Part shown: piece after piece, positions 41,601 through 49,077 of the stretch | Layout of the letters: every line of letters starts with the position of its first letter | Numbering within the stretch: position 1 is the stretch's first letter | NCBI GenBank assembly: GCA_964388275.1 | Contig: CAYLZD010000018.1 | Coordinates: 1-64,000 of the forward strand | Length of the DNA: 64,000 nucleotides | Direction of reading: 5' to 3' | DNA from: JARYLZ01 sp964388275 | Lineage (GTDB): Bacteria; Bacteroidota; Ignavibacteria; SZUA-365 | Position numbers and translations under genes: made by a program | The notes under the pieces: generated by a model | What the model was told of the DNA's origin: nothing | Databases searched by the model: none | What the model saw: the letters and a program-made list of their open reading frames with translations, nothing else

Positions 41601-42586
41601 AATTGTACGACGCCATATTCCGACCGCTGGAGGAATATCTTCCCGGCGGCGCGCGACTGACAATAATAGCGGATGGAGCGCTCCACTACCTTCCGTTTGA
41701 AGCTCTTGTTACAGGGGGAAAACGCAAATCCGGCGGAGGCGGAAGGAAAGCGCACTCGTTTGAGAATCTGAATTTCCTGATCGAGAAGTACAGCATACGC
41801 TATCTGCCGTCGGCGGGACTGGCTGCGGCCGCGAGGGATACGACCCGTGCCCGGGGCGGAGATCCAGCGCCGTTGACGGGATGCTTCGGAGACCCGGACT
41901 ACGGCAAATTCGCCGCCAAAAAACCAGCCCTTATGGCAATCGACGAAAGCAAGATCGCCTTGAAAGCAGCGTCCGGTCTCCGGTTCGGGCGCATACCGGC
42001 GAAGGATGCGAGGGATATTGCACGTATAATGCAGCCCTCGGAAATATGGCTGCGCGGCGAAGCGTCGGAGAAGCGCTTCAAGGCAGTGGCCGGGCGATAC
42101 AGGCACATCTATCTGTCCACTCACGCCGTCGCGGACGACCGCAGGCCGATGTACTCGTACGTGGTCCTCGCACAGGATGAAAAGTCGGCTGAAGATGGTT
42201 TCCTCCACGCTTATGAAGTCTTTAACATGGATATCAATGCTGATCTCGTAACATTGAGCGCTTGTGAAACGGGTGTCGGAAAGGTAAGCCGTGGAGACGG
42301 AATGATGAGCCTGGCCCGCGCATTTCTATATGCAGGCGTTAAGTCGCTTGTAGTCAGCCTCTGGAAAGTGGATGTCCTGACGACCAGGATCATGACACAG
42401 TTCCACCGGAACATCGCCGCCGGCCGGCCGGTTGATGAAGCTCTTCGAGCTGCGAAACTAAAACTGCTTCGCGGCAGGAAGGCAGGAAACTCATACGCGC
42501 ACCCGTTTCTCTGGGCGCCGTTTGTGCTCGTGGGCGAAGGCACACAGAGTTTACCACATGAAAGTCATGATCCGAGGCATAAATAG
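38690..42586 (+). CDS. Secreted TPR-CHAT protease (caspase-like)
   Basis: 1298 residues. A signal peptide (CKAGLILVLLLLSSHDLPAQ) is followed by roughly 18 TPR units (about 40-770), for example IEYARNLAIALLADNQPQNA and ALQYFRASYALADSLGDEAG, a helical linker and a C-terminal CHAT domain (about 920-1285). The catalytic dyad is visible: His1145 in HIYLSTHAVADDRRP and Cys1192 in LVTLSACETGVGKVSRGDG. CHAT proteases are related to caspases and separase and cleave protein targets; TPRs usually control activation or bind substrate. The signal peptide puts this one in the periplasm or outside, unlike CHAT proteases of known defence systems. A 66-residue remnant of another CHAT protein lies at 28036. 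Confidence 0.85.
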   Translation: MSRTRCKAGLILVLLLLSSHDLPAQNQACSASNLIGLLRLGNTGMHDTVMTACKRIIDEDLSCARAFDLLVDAYKSTKRIDEGIEYFERISAGNPESGMAFRALGLLEAARGNHRQAVRQLLRCVEADPAISEAWHDLLDISAVQAEAVTADDVLAYAERSRMPADQLLLVRGYACQKQGKWSEAEALYRQAAAKESASVRLLFNLANVLDEQKKWPQALEVWLSAAGLAERNGLHDKLHLICTNIGGTFMASGRHDEAIGYYRRARAVARDLGNGGDEIEYARNLAIALLADNQPQNALSTCDTALALARALGDPRSEAMMLHLQCDILNEVGGFPEALKAGYSALDYYEQSLDSLRTAGVLAVIAASHAQMGDIEKAAGLFRKSLSISIALRDTHAIINRLSNLGMYYKETGRIRTAIDTFHAAYDMARVRGDAGQQRLLLNQIGFSYAGLGQLTEALQYFRASYALADSLGDEAGLALAGGNIGIVLKNQGYTDSALVYLNSALSTDEKLSIQTGVIRHLANIANLHEMKGEYPEALRLQQRALELSNRSGTIRHSIVLLGNMGAIYDNIGDYENAMHCSITALSLARRHSYQENLPRCLSRIGVVYEHFGRDSLALEYYRESLKAAEHIGNEVEMAEAMHNIGVIHERRNEAEKAMDGYGRAREMYLNGGYALNAANSSCSLASVLVNANRLEEAGTLYKGALAAGYQAASASLIVDCMMGLGLIAQKQSDYDSAMACYDAAIQLIEAVAENLKIDGRQDDYIDRSFRHYQAAIGLLLTIGKTDDAYGYVQRFRGRSLLTAVSSRKYEFTAGIDSQRLSRLMEAELDLKELYGRLVIPAVKNDKRLLDSTYRMIDDMRFRHERLLDEIRLNHPRWLEGTGRAKPISIMDAKNAAAASGTAVIEYFLADDFTTAWVILGDTAHFLDLGIKGADVEILVERFRRPFHELSEGKIRNFADVGFDAQAAAKLYDAIFRPLEEYLPGGARLTIIADGALHYLPFEALVTGGKRKSGGGGRKAHSFENLNFLIEKYSIRYLPSAGLAAAARDTTRARGGDPAPLTGCFGDPDYGKFAAKKPALMAIDESKIALKAASGLRFGRIPAKDARDIARIMQPSEIWLRGEASEKRFKAVAGRYRHIYLSTHAVADDRRPMYSYVVLAQDEKSAEDGFLHAYEVFNMDINADLVTLSACETGVGKVSRGDGMMSLARAFLYAGVKSLVVSLWKVDVLTTRIMTQFHRNIAAGRPVDEALRAAKLKLLRGRKAGNSYAHPFLWAPFVLVGEGTQSLPHESHDPRHK

Positions 42587-42601
42587 CTCAATCAGGGGCC
42601 G

Positions 42602-42638
42602 CCTGTTCCATTCGCCATCCTGGCTTTGCCAGAACAGG
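42602..42638 (+). promoter_or_regulatory. Compound hairpin over the ribosome site of the next ORF
   Basis: CCTGTTC (42602-42608) pairs with GAACAGG (42632-42638), and an internal CTGGC TTT GCCAG hairpin lies at 42620-42632. The 3' arm contains part of the AGGAGAG ribosome site before the ATG at 42646, so the structure could reduce translation. Confidence 0.3.
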
Positions 42639-42645
42639 AGAGACA

Positions 42646-43074
42646 ATGAGCACATTCAGACAATTCGGCATAGCTCGACAGGGGTTCAAAGAAAACAGGA
42701 TTGACACGCCACGGGCGCAATATCCGAGTCCTGTGTCCGGGCGCAGGTCGGCGATCCGGTTCGGCATCGCCGTTGCCGCAGTATTCCTATCGTGCCTGAC
42801 GAGCGGTCTTCTTCATTCGCAGGAGTATGATTCAACGAAAACCAGGGCCCTATTCAGATGGGGCGCCTCATCGATTCCGAGTAACCTTGTTACAGCCCTG
42901 ACCGTTGATTCCGCTGGCGCGGTCTGGGTCGGCACCGACCGCGGTTTGCTCAGAATGAAAGCCGGCGGCAGTCGACTTTTCGACATCGGTCGCATCAAAA
43001 GATTCACCAAGGTTTTCGACCAATGCTCATGTCGCCCGCGGTATATTTATGCTCGATTATCTCTGGCGGTATGA
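42646..43074 (+). pseudogene. Truncated secreted two-component-type propeller protein
   Basis: 142 residues. A signal anchor (FGIAVAAVFLSCLTSGLLHS) is followed by the start of a propeller repeat, IPSNLVTALTVDSAGAVWVG then TDRGLLRM, the 'two-component regulator propeller' signature that normally repeats many times before a kinase or DNA-binding domain. Here the similarity ends after one blade and the frame closes after unrelated residues. It looks like the 5' end of a gene whose remainder was deleted. It might still be exported. Confidence 0.5.
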
Positions 43075-43399
43075 TGCTGGTCAGTAAGATGATCTATATA
43101 CCGCGGTAACAAACTGGAATCGCGGGACGGAACACAATCAAATTACTTGCAAAATTAATATTGTATCCGGGAATCGGACATATAAATGCACTTTTTAAAG
43201 TCGGCAACGATATCAGAATAGCGCATGCCATGCAGAGGCGTTATTACGGGACGTCAACACTCATCCCTTACACTTCTCCAGGATCCCAAACTTCACATAT
43301 TCGTCTCGGCGCCCTCTCCAGTGGAGTTGGAAAAACCGAAAATCAGCTTGAAACTTGCTCCGAAGATACTTACATTCATTCCCTAACATGGAGGCATCC
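43075..43399. other. Degenerate stretch between truncated propeller and M48 gene
   Basis: AT-richer than its neighbours and without a convincing ORF. It probably holds sequence left from the truncated gene and the promoter of the M48 gene. Confidence 0.35.
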
Positions 43400-44809
43400 A
43401 TGAACGTAATTTCTGGCGGGCCGAAAGCTGGTGATCACTGCAGGATCACGTGGCGCGACTTGCAGTATGGGCGCGAGCAGGACCTGTACGGGAAGCTCCA
43501 TCCGGTGCTGGAGGATTTGAAGCAGCAATATGCGCAGTTCGCTGAGAAATCCCGACAGCACGAAAAGGGCTTTCTGCAATGTCTCAGCACTGCAATGCGG
43601 ATCAATAAACTCGATGGAATTCCCAAACTTATGGAGTCCATTGCCGGCCGTCTTAACCTGCCGGTGAAGCTCGACATGTTCCTGACCCAGTCGCCGGTCG
43701 CAAACGTGATGTGTCAGCTGCGCGACCTGGGTCACGAAGCGGGTGAGGATGACCGGCTGATCGTAATTGTCAGCCAGCATTTCATCAACGAGTTGACGGC
43801 AGATGAGCAGGCCAGCATTATCGGCCACGAGCTTGGGCACCTGCTCTTCGGACACATCAGAATACCGGCCAAAGCCATACTCGAAGCGGAAATCCCGGTG
43901 AACCGAATCATGGATTTGAAAATCAACGTGCTGCGATGGATGATTTGCACCGAAATCAGCTGCGACATGATAGGCCTGGTGAGCTGCGGATGCAAGCCGG
44001 AGGCCTTTTGTACGGCGATGATGAAGTTCTCGACAGGCGTCAGCGAACCGTGTCTCGGAGGAGCGGATAAGAGGAACGATTTGATAAATCTCATGCTGTC
44101 CCAGTTCGAGGAAATCGCCGCCTCGACCGTCGATTCCCCGCTGACCACGCATCCCTTGATGCCCTTGCGTATCAAGATTGTCAACGTAATCGGGTCCAGC
44201 CAGTATCTCGATAAATTCGGAGAAGAGGTGGATGCAAACTGGATGCGCGAATGCAGAGCGGAATTCAACCGGATGATAGACGCCGAGGTCGGCAAAATAT
44301 ATCACGAGATCGTTCCCGACGCATTCCGCAATGAGGATACGGCTGAAATCATGCTGTTTCTCGGCACGGCCGTGGCTTTGGCAGACGGAAGGATTACTGT
44401 GGATGAAATTCAAGCCCTGCAAAAGATTCTCGATTGGAGCAGCACCGATCGCACACGGGAGATCATGAGGAATATCATCGAGCAGATCCAGGCCGCATCC
44501 TCTTCGATAAGTATATCGATCGGCAACATCCTTATCGGAAGCGCTCGCCAGGTTATGACGCATGAAGATATCGTGCGGACCGTTATCGAAGCGAGCGTGG
44601 AAAAAACAAAAGCAGCCGGACTTGAAAAGAACGAAATCACAACACTGATCCGCAACGCCGTGAATGTTGCCGCCGCGGATGGCACGGTTGCTCCGTGCGA
44701 GCTTGTGGCCATTTACGATTTCGCAAGATACTTTACGTATTCCAGAGCCGATCTTGAAGTTCTCATATCCCAGATGGGATATCATAATCAATATCAGACA
44801 AGGAGATAA
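43400..44809 (+). CDS. Cytoplasmic M48-type metalloprotease with TerB-like domains
   Basis: About 469 residues from the ATG at 43400 (GGAGG 6 bases upstream). The peptidase domain has the zinc motif HELGHLLFGH (His143, Glu144, His147) and the third ligand Glu185 in TEISCDMIGL, the M48 arrangement. Unlike HtpX or Ste24 there is no transmembrane helix or signal peptide, so it is probably cytoplasmic. The C-terminal part holds TerB-like helical, acidic segments: IMLFLGTAVALADGRITVDE and NAVNVAAADGTVAPCELVAI. The next gene encodes a stand-alone TerB domain, 4 bases away. M48-TerB proteins are known in bacterial stress and conflict gene neighbourhoods, but function is not established. Confidence 0.82.
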   Translation: MNVISGGPKAGDHCRITWRDLQYGREQDLYGKLHPVLEDLKQQYAQFAEKSRQHEKGFLQCLSTAMRINKLDGIPKLMESIAGRLNLPVKLDMFLTQSPVANVMCQLRDLGHEAGEDDRLIVIVSQHFINELTADEQASIIGHELGHLLFGHIRIPAKAILEAEIPVNRIMDLKINVLRWMICTEISCDMIGLVSCGCKPEAFCTAMMKFSTGVSEPCLGGADKRNDLINLMLSQFEEIAASTVDSPLTTHPLMPLRIKIVNVIGSSQYLDKFGEEVDANWMRECRAEFNRMIDAEVGKIYHEIVPDAFRNEDTAEIMLFLGTAVALADGRITVDEIQALQKILDWSSTDRTREIMRNIIEQIQAASSSISISIGNILIGSARQVMTHEDIVRTVIEASVEKTKAAGLEKNEITTLIRNAVNVAAADGTVAPCELVAIYDFARYFTYSRADLEVLISQMGYHNQYQTRR

Positions 44810-44813
44810 TTAA

Positions 44814-45236
44814 ATGAAATTATTTGAAAGTCAGGGAGCCAAGGAGAGAAAGTCGGTCATCAAGAACCTGATACACGTAATGATGGCGGATGGGACAATC
44901 GACGAAAAGGAGCTTGCATTTTTACGAATGGTCTGCAGCCGAGTCGGAATAAGCGGCAAGGAAGTCCAATATCTCATAAATCATCCCGAGAAGGTGGATT
45001 TTAAAGTGCCGCAAAGCAATGAGGAGAGAGTTCTACACTTGATAGAAGTAGTATTAATGATGCTGGTCGACGGCCAAATCGACGCCAGGGAAATGGACGT
45101 GTGCATGAAAACGGCGGTACAGCTGGGATTCAATCCGTCCGTTGTTCCGAGATTATTGCATGATATGATCGAAGCAGCCAAAAGAGGCGCAACGCCTAAC
45201 AAAATCGTGAGGGACTTGAGTGTATACTTCGAATGA
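44814..45236 (+). CDS. TerB-domain protein
   Basis: 140 residues, all-helical with two acidic motifs of the TerB (tellurite resistance) family: LIHVMMADGTIDEKELAFL and VVLMMLVDGQIDAREMDV. The paired Asp residues bind metal in TerB structures. Ter proteins are associated with membrane-linked stress and phage responses; no other ter gene is present. It is tightly linked to the M48 gene, whose own C-terminus has similar segments, so the two proteins may interact. AAGGAGATAATTAA precedes the ATG. Confidence 0.82.
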   Translation: MKLFESQGAKERKSVIKNLIHVMMADGTIDEKELAFLRMVCSRVGISGKEVQYLINHPEKVDFKVPQSNEERVLHLIEVVLMMLVDGQIDAREMDVCMKTAVQLGFNPSVVPRLLHDMIEAAKRGATPNKIVRDLSVYFE

Positions 45237-45299
45237 AATATACGATGGTATTGTCCGGCGGCTTTGAATAACAACTACTACCCGGGGCGAGGATACTTC

Positions 45300-46982
45300 A
45301 TGACAACAAAGAACAAAACCTCACTGCGTCTCACATATTGGATTCTAACAATCGGCGCTATTCTGGGTATCGGGATAACGTATTTTCCGTTGCAAGACCC
45401 GTCTCTCGATTTCTGGAGCGCTCTTTATTACACAGTCAGCCTTTTCGTCTTCGCGCATTATCTGCCTGAATTCCCGAAAACCTGGCCACTTATCCTGATT
45501 TATTTCGCAGCGCCGGCGCTTTCTCTGTCGGTCGTGGGCACCGCGCTTCGTTATCTGTTCCGCCATACTCCGTCCGTGAAATCTCGATGGATGAGCAAAC
45601 ATGTCGTTATTTGCGGGGTGGGGCGAACGGGAAAACTTATTGCCGCTGCGCTTAAAGATAAAGGTTATGAAGTAGTGGGTGTGGACATGGGCCCGATTGA
45701 GAAATTCGAGGAATGGGTCGGTGAGAAGAAAATACCGATGATATACGGCGATTTCATGTCCCGGGTGATGCTGGCGCGAGCGGGCGCTCATCGGGCGCGA
45801 TCGCTTTTCTTCGCTTCGGGCGACGATCTTCTGAATTTGGAGGGAGTTGTGGGCGCATATGAGTGGCTGCAGACGGAAAAAGCCGAACAAACCACATTAT
45901 GGGCTCACGTGGCAAATGAGAATCTTGCCCGCACGGTGAAAAGCACATTCTCTGAAAGCGCGGATATCAGGATATTCGACACATACCACATTGCCGCCGA
46001 AGAAATGATACATCGCCATTTTCCAAGAGGCAGAAGATCGAAAATATCGCGCATTGTGCTCCTCGGATTCGGAAAATTCGGCCGTGACCTCTTCGAGGTG
46101 CTGGTTTCAGACCTGATGAAATATGGAGAGAATCCGGATTTCGAGGTTTTCGACATGCGTGACAAGGAAGCAGATGTCCGGATGCTCACCAAGAGCCTCA
46201 AATACGAGGGCCGGGTTGTATTTGCAAAATCGGATATCAATACTATGACTCTCGAAAATACGCTGGAAAGGGCTTACTTCCTGTGCACCGATGACGACAT
46301 CGGAAACCTCTCCGCGGCCCTGATGCTGACGGAGCGTTCCGTCACTGCCAACATCTTCGTGCGCATGGCAAAATGGCCAATGCCGGCATTCGACAAAGCC
46401 TTGCACGAGAAGTCTGGCATCACTTTCATTAACATTAACGAACTGGTAGAGGCGAACCTGATCGAATTGATAGAGTCGGACACCTTCCGCGGAGCCGCGC
46501 GGGAAATGGTTGCAAGGCACTTCAACGCCGCGAAGCGAGCGGATGTCGGCGAAATAGTCGTTTCCGGCTTCGGAAGGTTCGGTCGCGACCTGTTCAGATT
46601 GATGCTGGACGACCTCCGCGCACATGGACAAGCTCCGAATATCAGGATCGTCGATTTGAGGGACTATGCAACCGAAGTGCGGGAACTTGCAGTCGAATTC
46701 GGTTTTGAAAACCTCGTCACATTCGAACAGGCCGACAGTCGGGACAAGCTGCATGAATATTCCAACGCACAGGCCTATTTCCTATGCTGTGATCGTGAAG
46801 ATGTAAATCTCACTCTTGCCCGGGAACTGCATGGCGCCCGGCAAAACGGCCGGATATTCTTGAGAGTTAGCAAGTATCCGTCTAAATTACTCAAGAGTCG
46901 CGCCGGCAATGGCAGAGAAAGGCCGCTCGGGTTCGAGAGGCTGGTCAGCACGAAAGTGATACAGTTGCTGCAGGTCAAGTGA
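45300..46982 (+). CDS. Channel-like membrane protein with three TrkA-N/RCK Rossmann domains
   Basis: 560 residues from the ATG at 45300. The N-terminus has two or three hydrophobic helices (YWILTIGAILGIGITYF, TWPLILIYFAAPALSLSVVG) around a pore-helix-like segment, FWSALYYTVSLFVFAHYLPE. This recalls a two-helix potassium channel, but the TVGYG filter is absent. Three NAD-binding Rossmann folds follow: VVICGVGRTGKLIAAAL (GxGxxG at 106), IVLLGFGKFGRDLFEVLV (256) and IVVSGFGRFGRDLFRLML (423). RCK gating domains normally come in ones or twos per chain. A nucleotide-sensing gate or a non-channel sensor is inferred. It is separated from terB by 63 bases. Confidence 0.8.
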   Translation: MTTKNKTSLRLTYWILTIGAILGIGITYFPLQDPSLDFWSALYYTVSLFVFAHYLPEFPKTWPLILIYFAAPALSLSVVGTALRYLFRHTPSVKSRWMSKHVVICGVGRTGKLIAAALKDKGYEVVGVDMGPIEKFEEWVGEKKIPMIYGDFMSRVMLARAGAHRARSLFFASGDDLLNLEGVVGAYEWLQTEKAEQTTLWAHVANENLARTVKSTFSESADIRIFDTYHIAAEEMIHRHFPRGRRSKISRIVLLGFGKFGRDLFEVLVSDLMKYGENPDFEVFDMRDKEADVRMLTKSLKYEGRVVFAKSDINTMTLENTLERAYFLCTDDDIGNLSAALMLTERSVTANIFVRMAKWPMPAFDKALHEKSGITFININELVEANLIELIESDTFRGAAREMVARHFNAAKRADVGEIVVSGFGRFGRDLFRLMLDDLRAHGQAPNIRIVDLRDYATEVRELAVEFGFENLVTFEQADSRDKLHEYSNAQAYFLCCDREDVNLTLARELHGARQNGRIFLRVSKYPSKLLKSRAGNGRERPLGFERLVSTKVIQLLQVK

Positions 46983-47544
46983 CAGTATCGCAATACCGTT
47001 CGAATGAACGGCGCACGATGAACGCCTGAGCAGAGCCTAAGACGGCTTGGTTCGTATGGAAAAGACTATCGGCCTTATTAAGCGCAATTGTATATGAACC
47101 GGAAGGCGGCGACGGGAAATAGAGACGGGTATTTCAACGAATTGACCGCAAAACCACAGCGATGAGATCGCTTGTCACTTCTTCCGTCAGTCGCTGCGCA
47201 GCGCCCGAAACAATCGCGCAACAAGACGAGACAGCCGGAAGTGCGGGGAAAAAGCCACTAAAACCCGCGTCGAATTGGTATTCGCAGGCAAGCGCTTCGA
47301 AGCGCCACAGAGCCGGGGCATAGCAACCCTGCACTCGCAAATAATGGACATACCAATCATGATTGCACCTCGCTGACTATGAACTGTGAGAACGCTGTGG
47401 GCAGGCAGCAAATAAAGCTACAACAGCCACCCAACATACATATCGCCTGAAAACCCGGAATCTTTCAACTGTCCTTAGCCTCCGAGAATAACATTCTTCC
47501 GATTTGCGGAGCGACAGACGAAAGAAAACGACATTTCGTGCGAT
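46983..47544. other. Intergenic region, nothing recognised
   Basis: About 560 bases without a supported gene. Small ORFs are present on the minus strand, but they lack ribosome sites and recognisable motifs. No RNA gene or repeat was found. Confidence 0.4.
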
Positions 47545-48912
47545 ATGTGTTGCAGAGGAGCTGCTTTCCGGGTTCCGCGCTGTTTTGTTCAAGCTATGTT
47601 TTCAGTCATGAAAGACGATTGTGACCAAAAAGCCCGGGTTAAAAGCTGTCCACTTGCTCGAAGGTTCATCACTGCGCGGTACAGGACAGGATCGACTATT
47701 CGCCAACCACTGGTAGAAATCCACAAATATACGGCTGCTCGCGATTGGAAGCAGGCGGAAACAGTGTATAATAGCCTGGCGGAGTTATTCCCGGCTGACT
47801 CGGTGAGAAATACCCGGATTATCTCACTGCTGAGAACTCCCGGCGAACCTGTGGCCGTCAAGAACCTGGGCCCGTCTGTCAACTCTCGATATGACGAGTA
47901 CTTCCCTGTAATCACTGCCGATGAGAAGACTTGATTCTTATGCTCAGATGATATGGAACGTTCAAATGCCGATTCCATCGCTTCCGCGCTCAAGTCGCTT
48001 CCACCGATACAGCGCCTATCCAGGCACATGGATGCGATAAACAGCTGTCCGGGTGAGGAGTTATGGAGATCCGACCGCCACAACGACCTGTGGTCCAAAC
48101 CATACAAGCTACCTGCGCCCCTGAATTCGGACAAAAACGATGCGATGATGGCCGTATCCGTTGACAAGACGACGGCGTACACATTCCGCAACGGACGAAT
48201 TATGATTCGACGCTTGCAGTCGGACGGTGCCCGGGGCATGCCGGTCGATGCGTTGAATTCAGGGCAATGGAGCGGGGATGTTTGTCTCTCGAGCGATGGC
48301 CGTGCTCTGCTCCTATGTTCCAATCGTGAGGGAAGCACACAGCTAGGTCCCAATGACACAACTCTTTCCAGGGATATTTACGTCTCAATCAGAGATGGGG
48401 AGAACTGGTCGAAGCCATTGAACCTTGGATCAACTATCAATACCAGCGGCACGGAATGTTCTCCTTTTTTGCATTCCGATGGGAAAACCCAGTACTTCAG
48501 TTTGGAAGCACGCATCGTATGGGAATACCTTGACGACACTCGCGGCGGCGGGACCTCATATGCTACCGGACCGGACGCTTAGACGGCCGAGAATTCGATA
48601 GCTGGAGAGGCGCGAAGCAATCCGATGAAAGGCGAGTATTTCATCACGCTGCCCGCGGGCCGCAATTTCACGTACTTCGCCTCGAAAGAGGGGTATTATG
48701 GCACTTCACAGAAGATCAACCTGCGGGACGAGAAGGAGTATCAGGAAGTCAATGTGGACATAGCCCTTCCTCGCAGCGATGAGGAGGCGTTGGGGCATCG
48801 TCTCCGCTAGGATGACCGCGAAGGGTTACGGCAAACAGAAGCCGATCGATAACACCGGCACGGACGAAGGCAGAGCGAAAAACCGCCGGGTTGAATTCAG
48901 GCTCGTCAAGTG
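47545..48912 (+). pseudogene. Decayed second copy of the PorE-like OmpA-family gene
   Basis: The sequence follows the intact gene at 25826-27736. TPR part KYTAARDWKQAETVYNSLAE matches HTAARNWSEAEASYGRMSQ, and the propeller continues with NSRYDEYFPVITADEKT. It has an in-frame TGA at 47932-47934, an in-frame TAG at 48580-48582, a deletion of about 100 codons between the propeller and the CRD (near 48505), and a deletion of about 210 bases in the OmpA domain (near 48790) that shifts the frame. Most of the gene is well diverged, but 48590-48932 is nearly identical to the intact gene, including the bases after the stop, which suggests recent gene conversion. Confidence 0.85.
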
Positions 48913-48937
48913 ACGCCGGCGCGCGCGCGGGGAAGAG

Positions 48938-48967
48938 TTTGTTATGAACAAAAGAAGAGTAGTTTTG
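48938..48967 (+). promoter_or_regulatory. Bacteroidota-type promoter of the TANFOR-FN3-protease operon
   Basis: TTTG (48938-48941), 18 bases, then TAGTTTTG (48960-48967) fits the -33/-7 consensus TTTG / TAnnTTTG exactly. It lies just after the pseudogene, leaving a leader of about 100 bases before the ATG at 49078. Confidence 0.5.
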
Positions 48968-49077
48968 CGGTGAAATGGAAATATGCCGGGGCCGAAGGTT
49001 GCCGGTTCCATCTCTGAGACATACCGGCGGCGCTCCCGGACGAGTAGGCTCCTTAATTCCTATCGGCAATAGCTACC

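Noticed and set aside
43161..43403. ORF of 80 codons before the M48 gene
   Set aside because: No ribosome site, no motif, overlaps the M48 start.
47932..48582. TGA and TAG as recoded stops in the PorE-like copy
   Set aside because: Two deletions and a frameshift accompany them, so it is a pseudogene.
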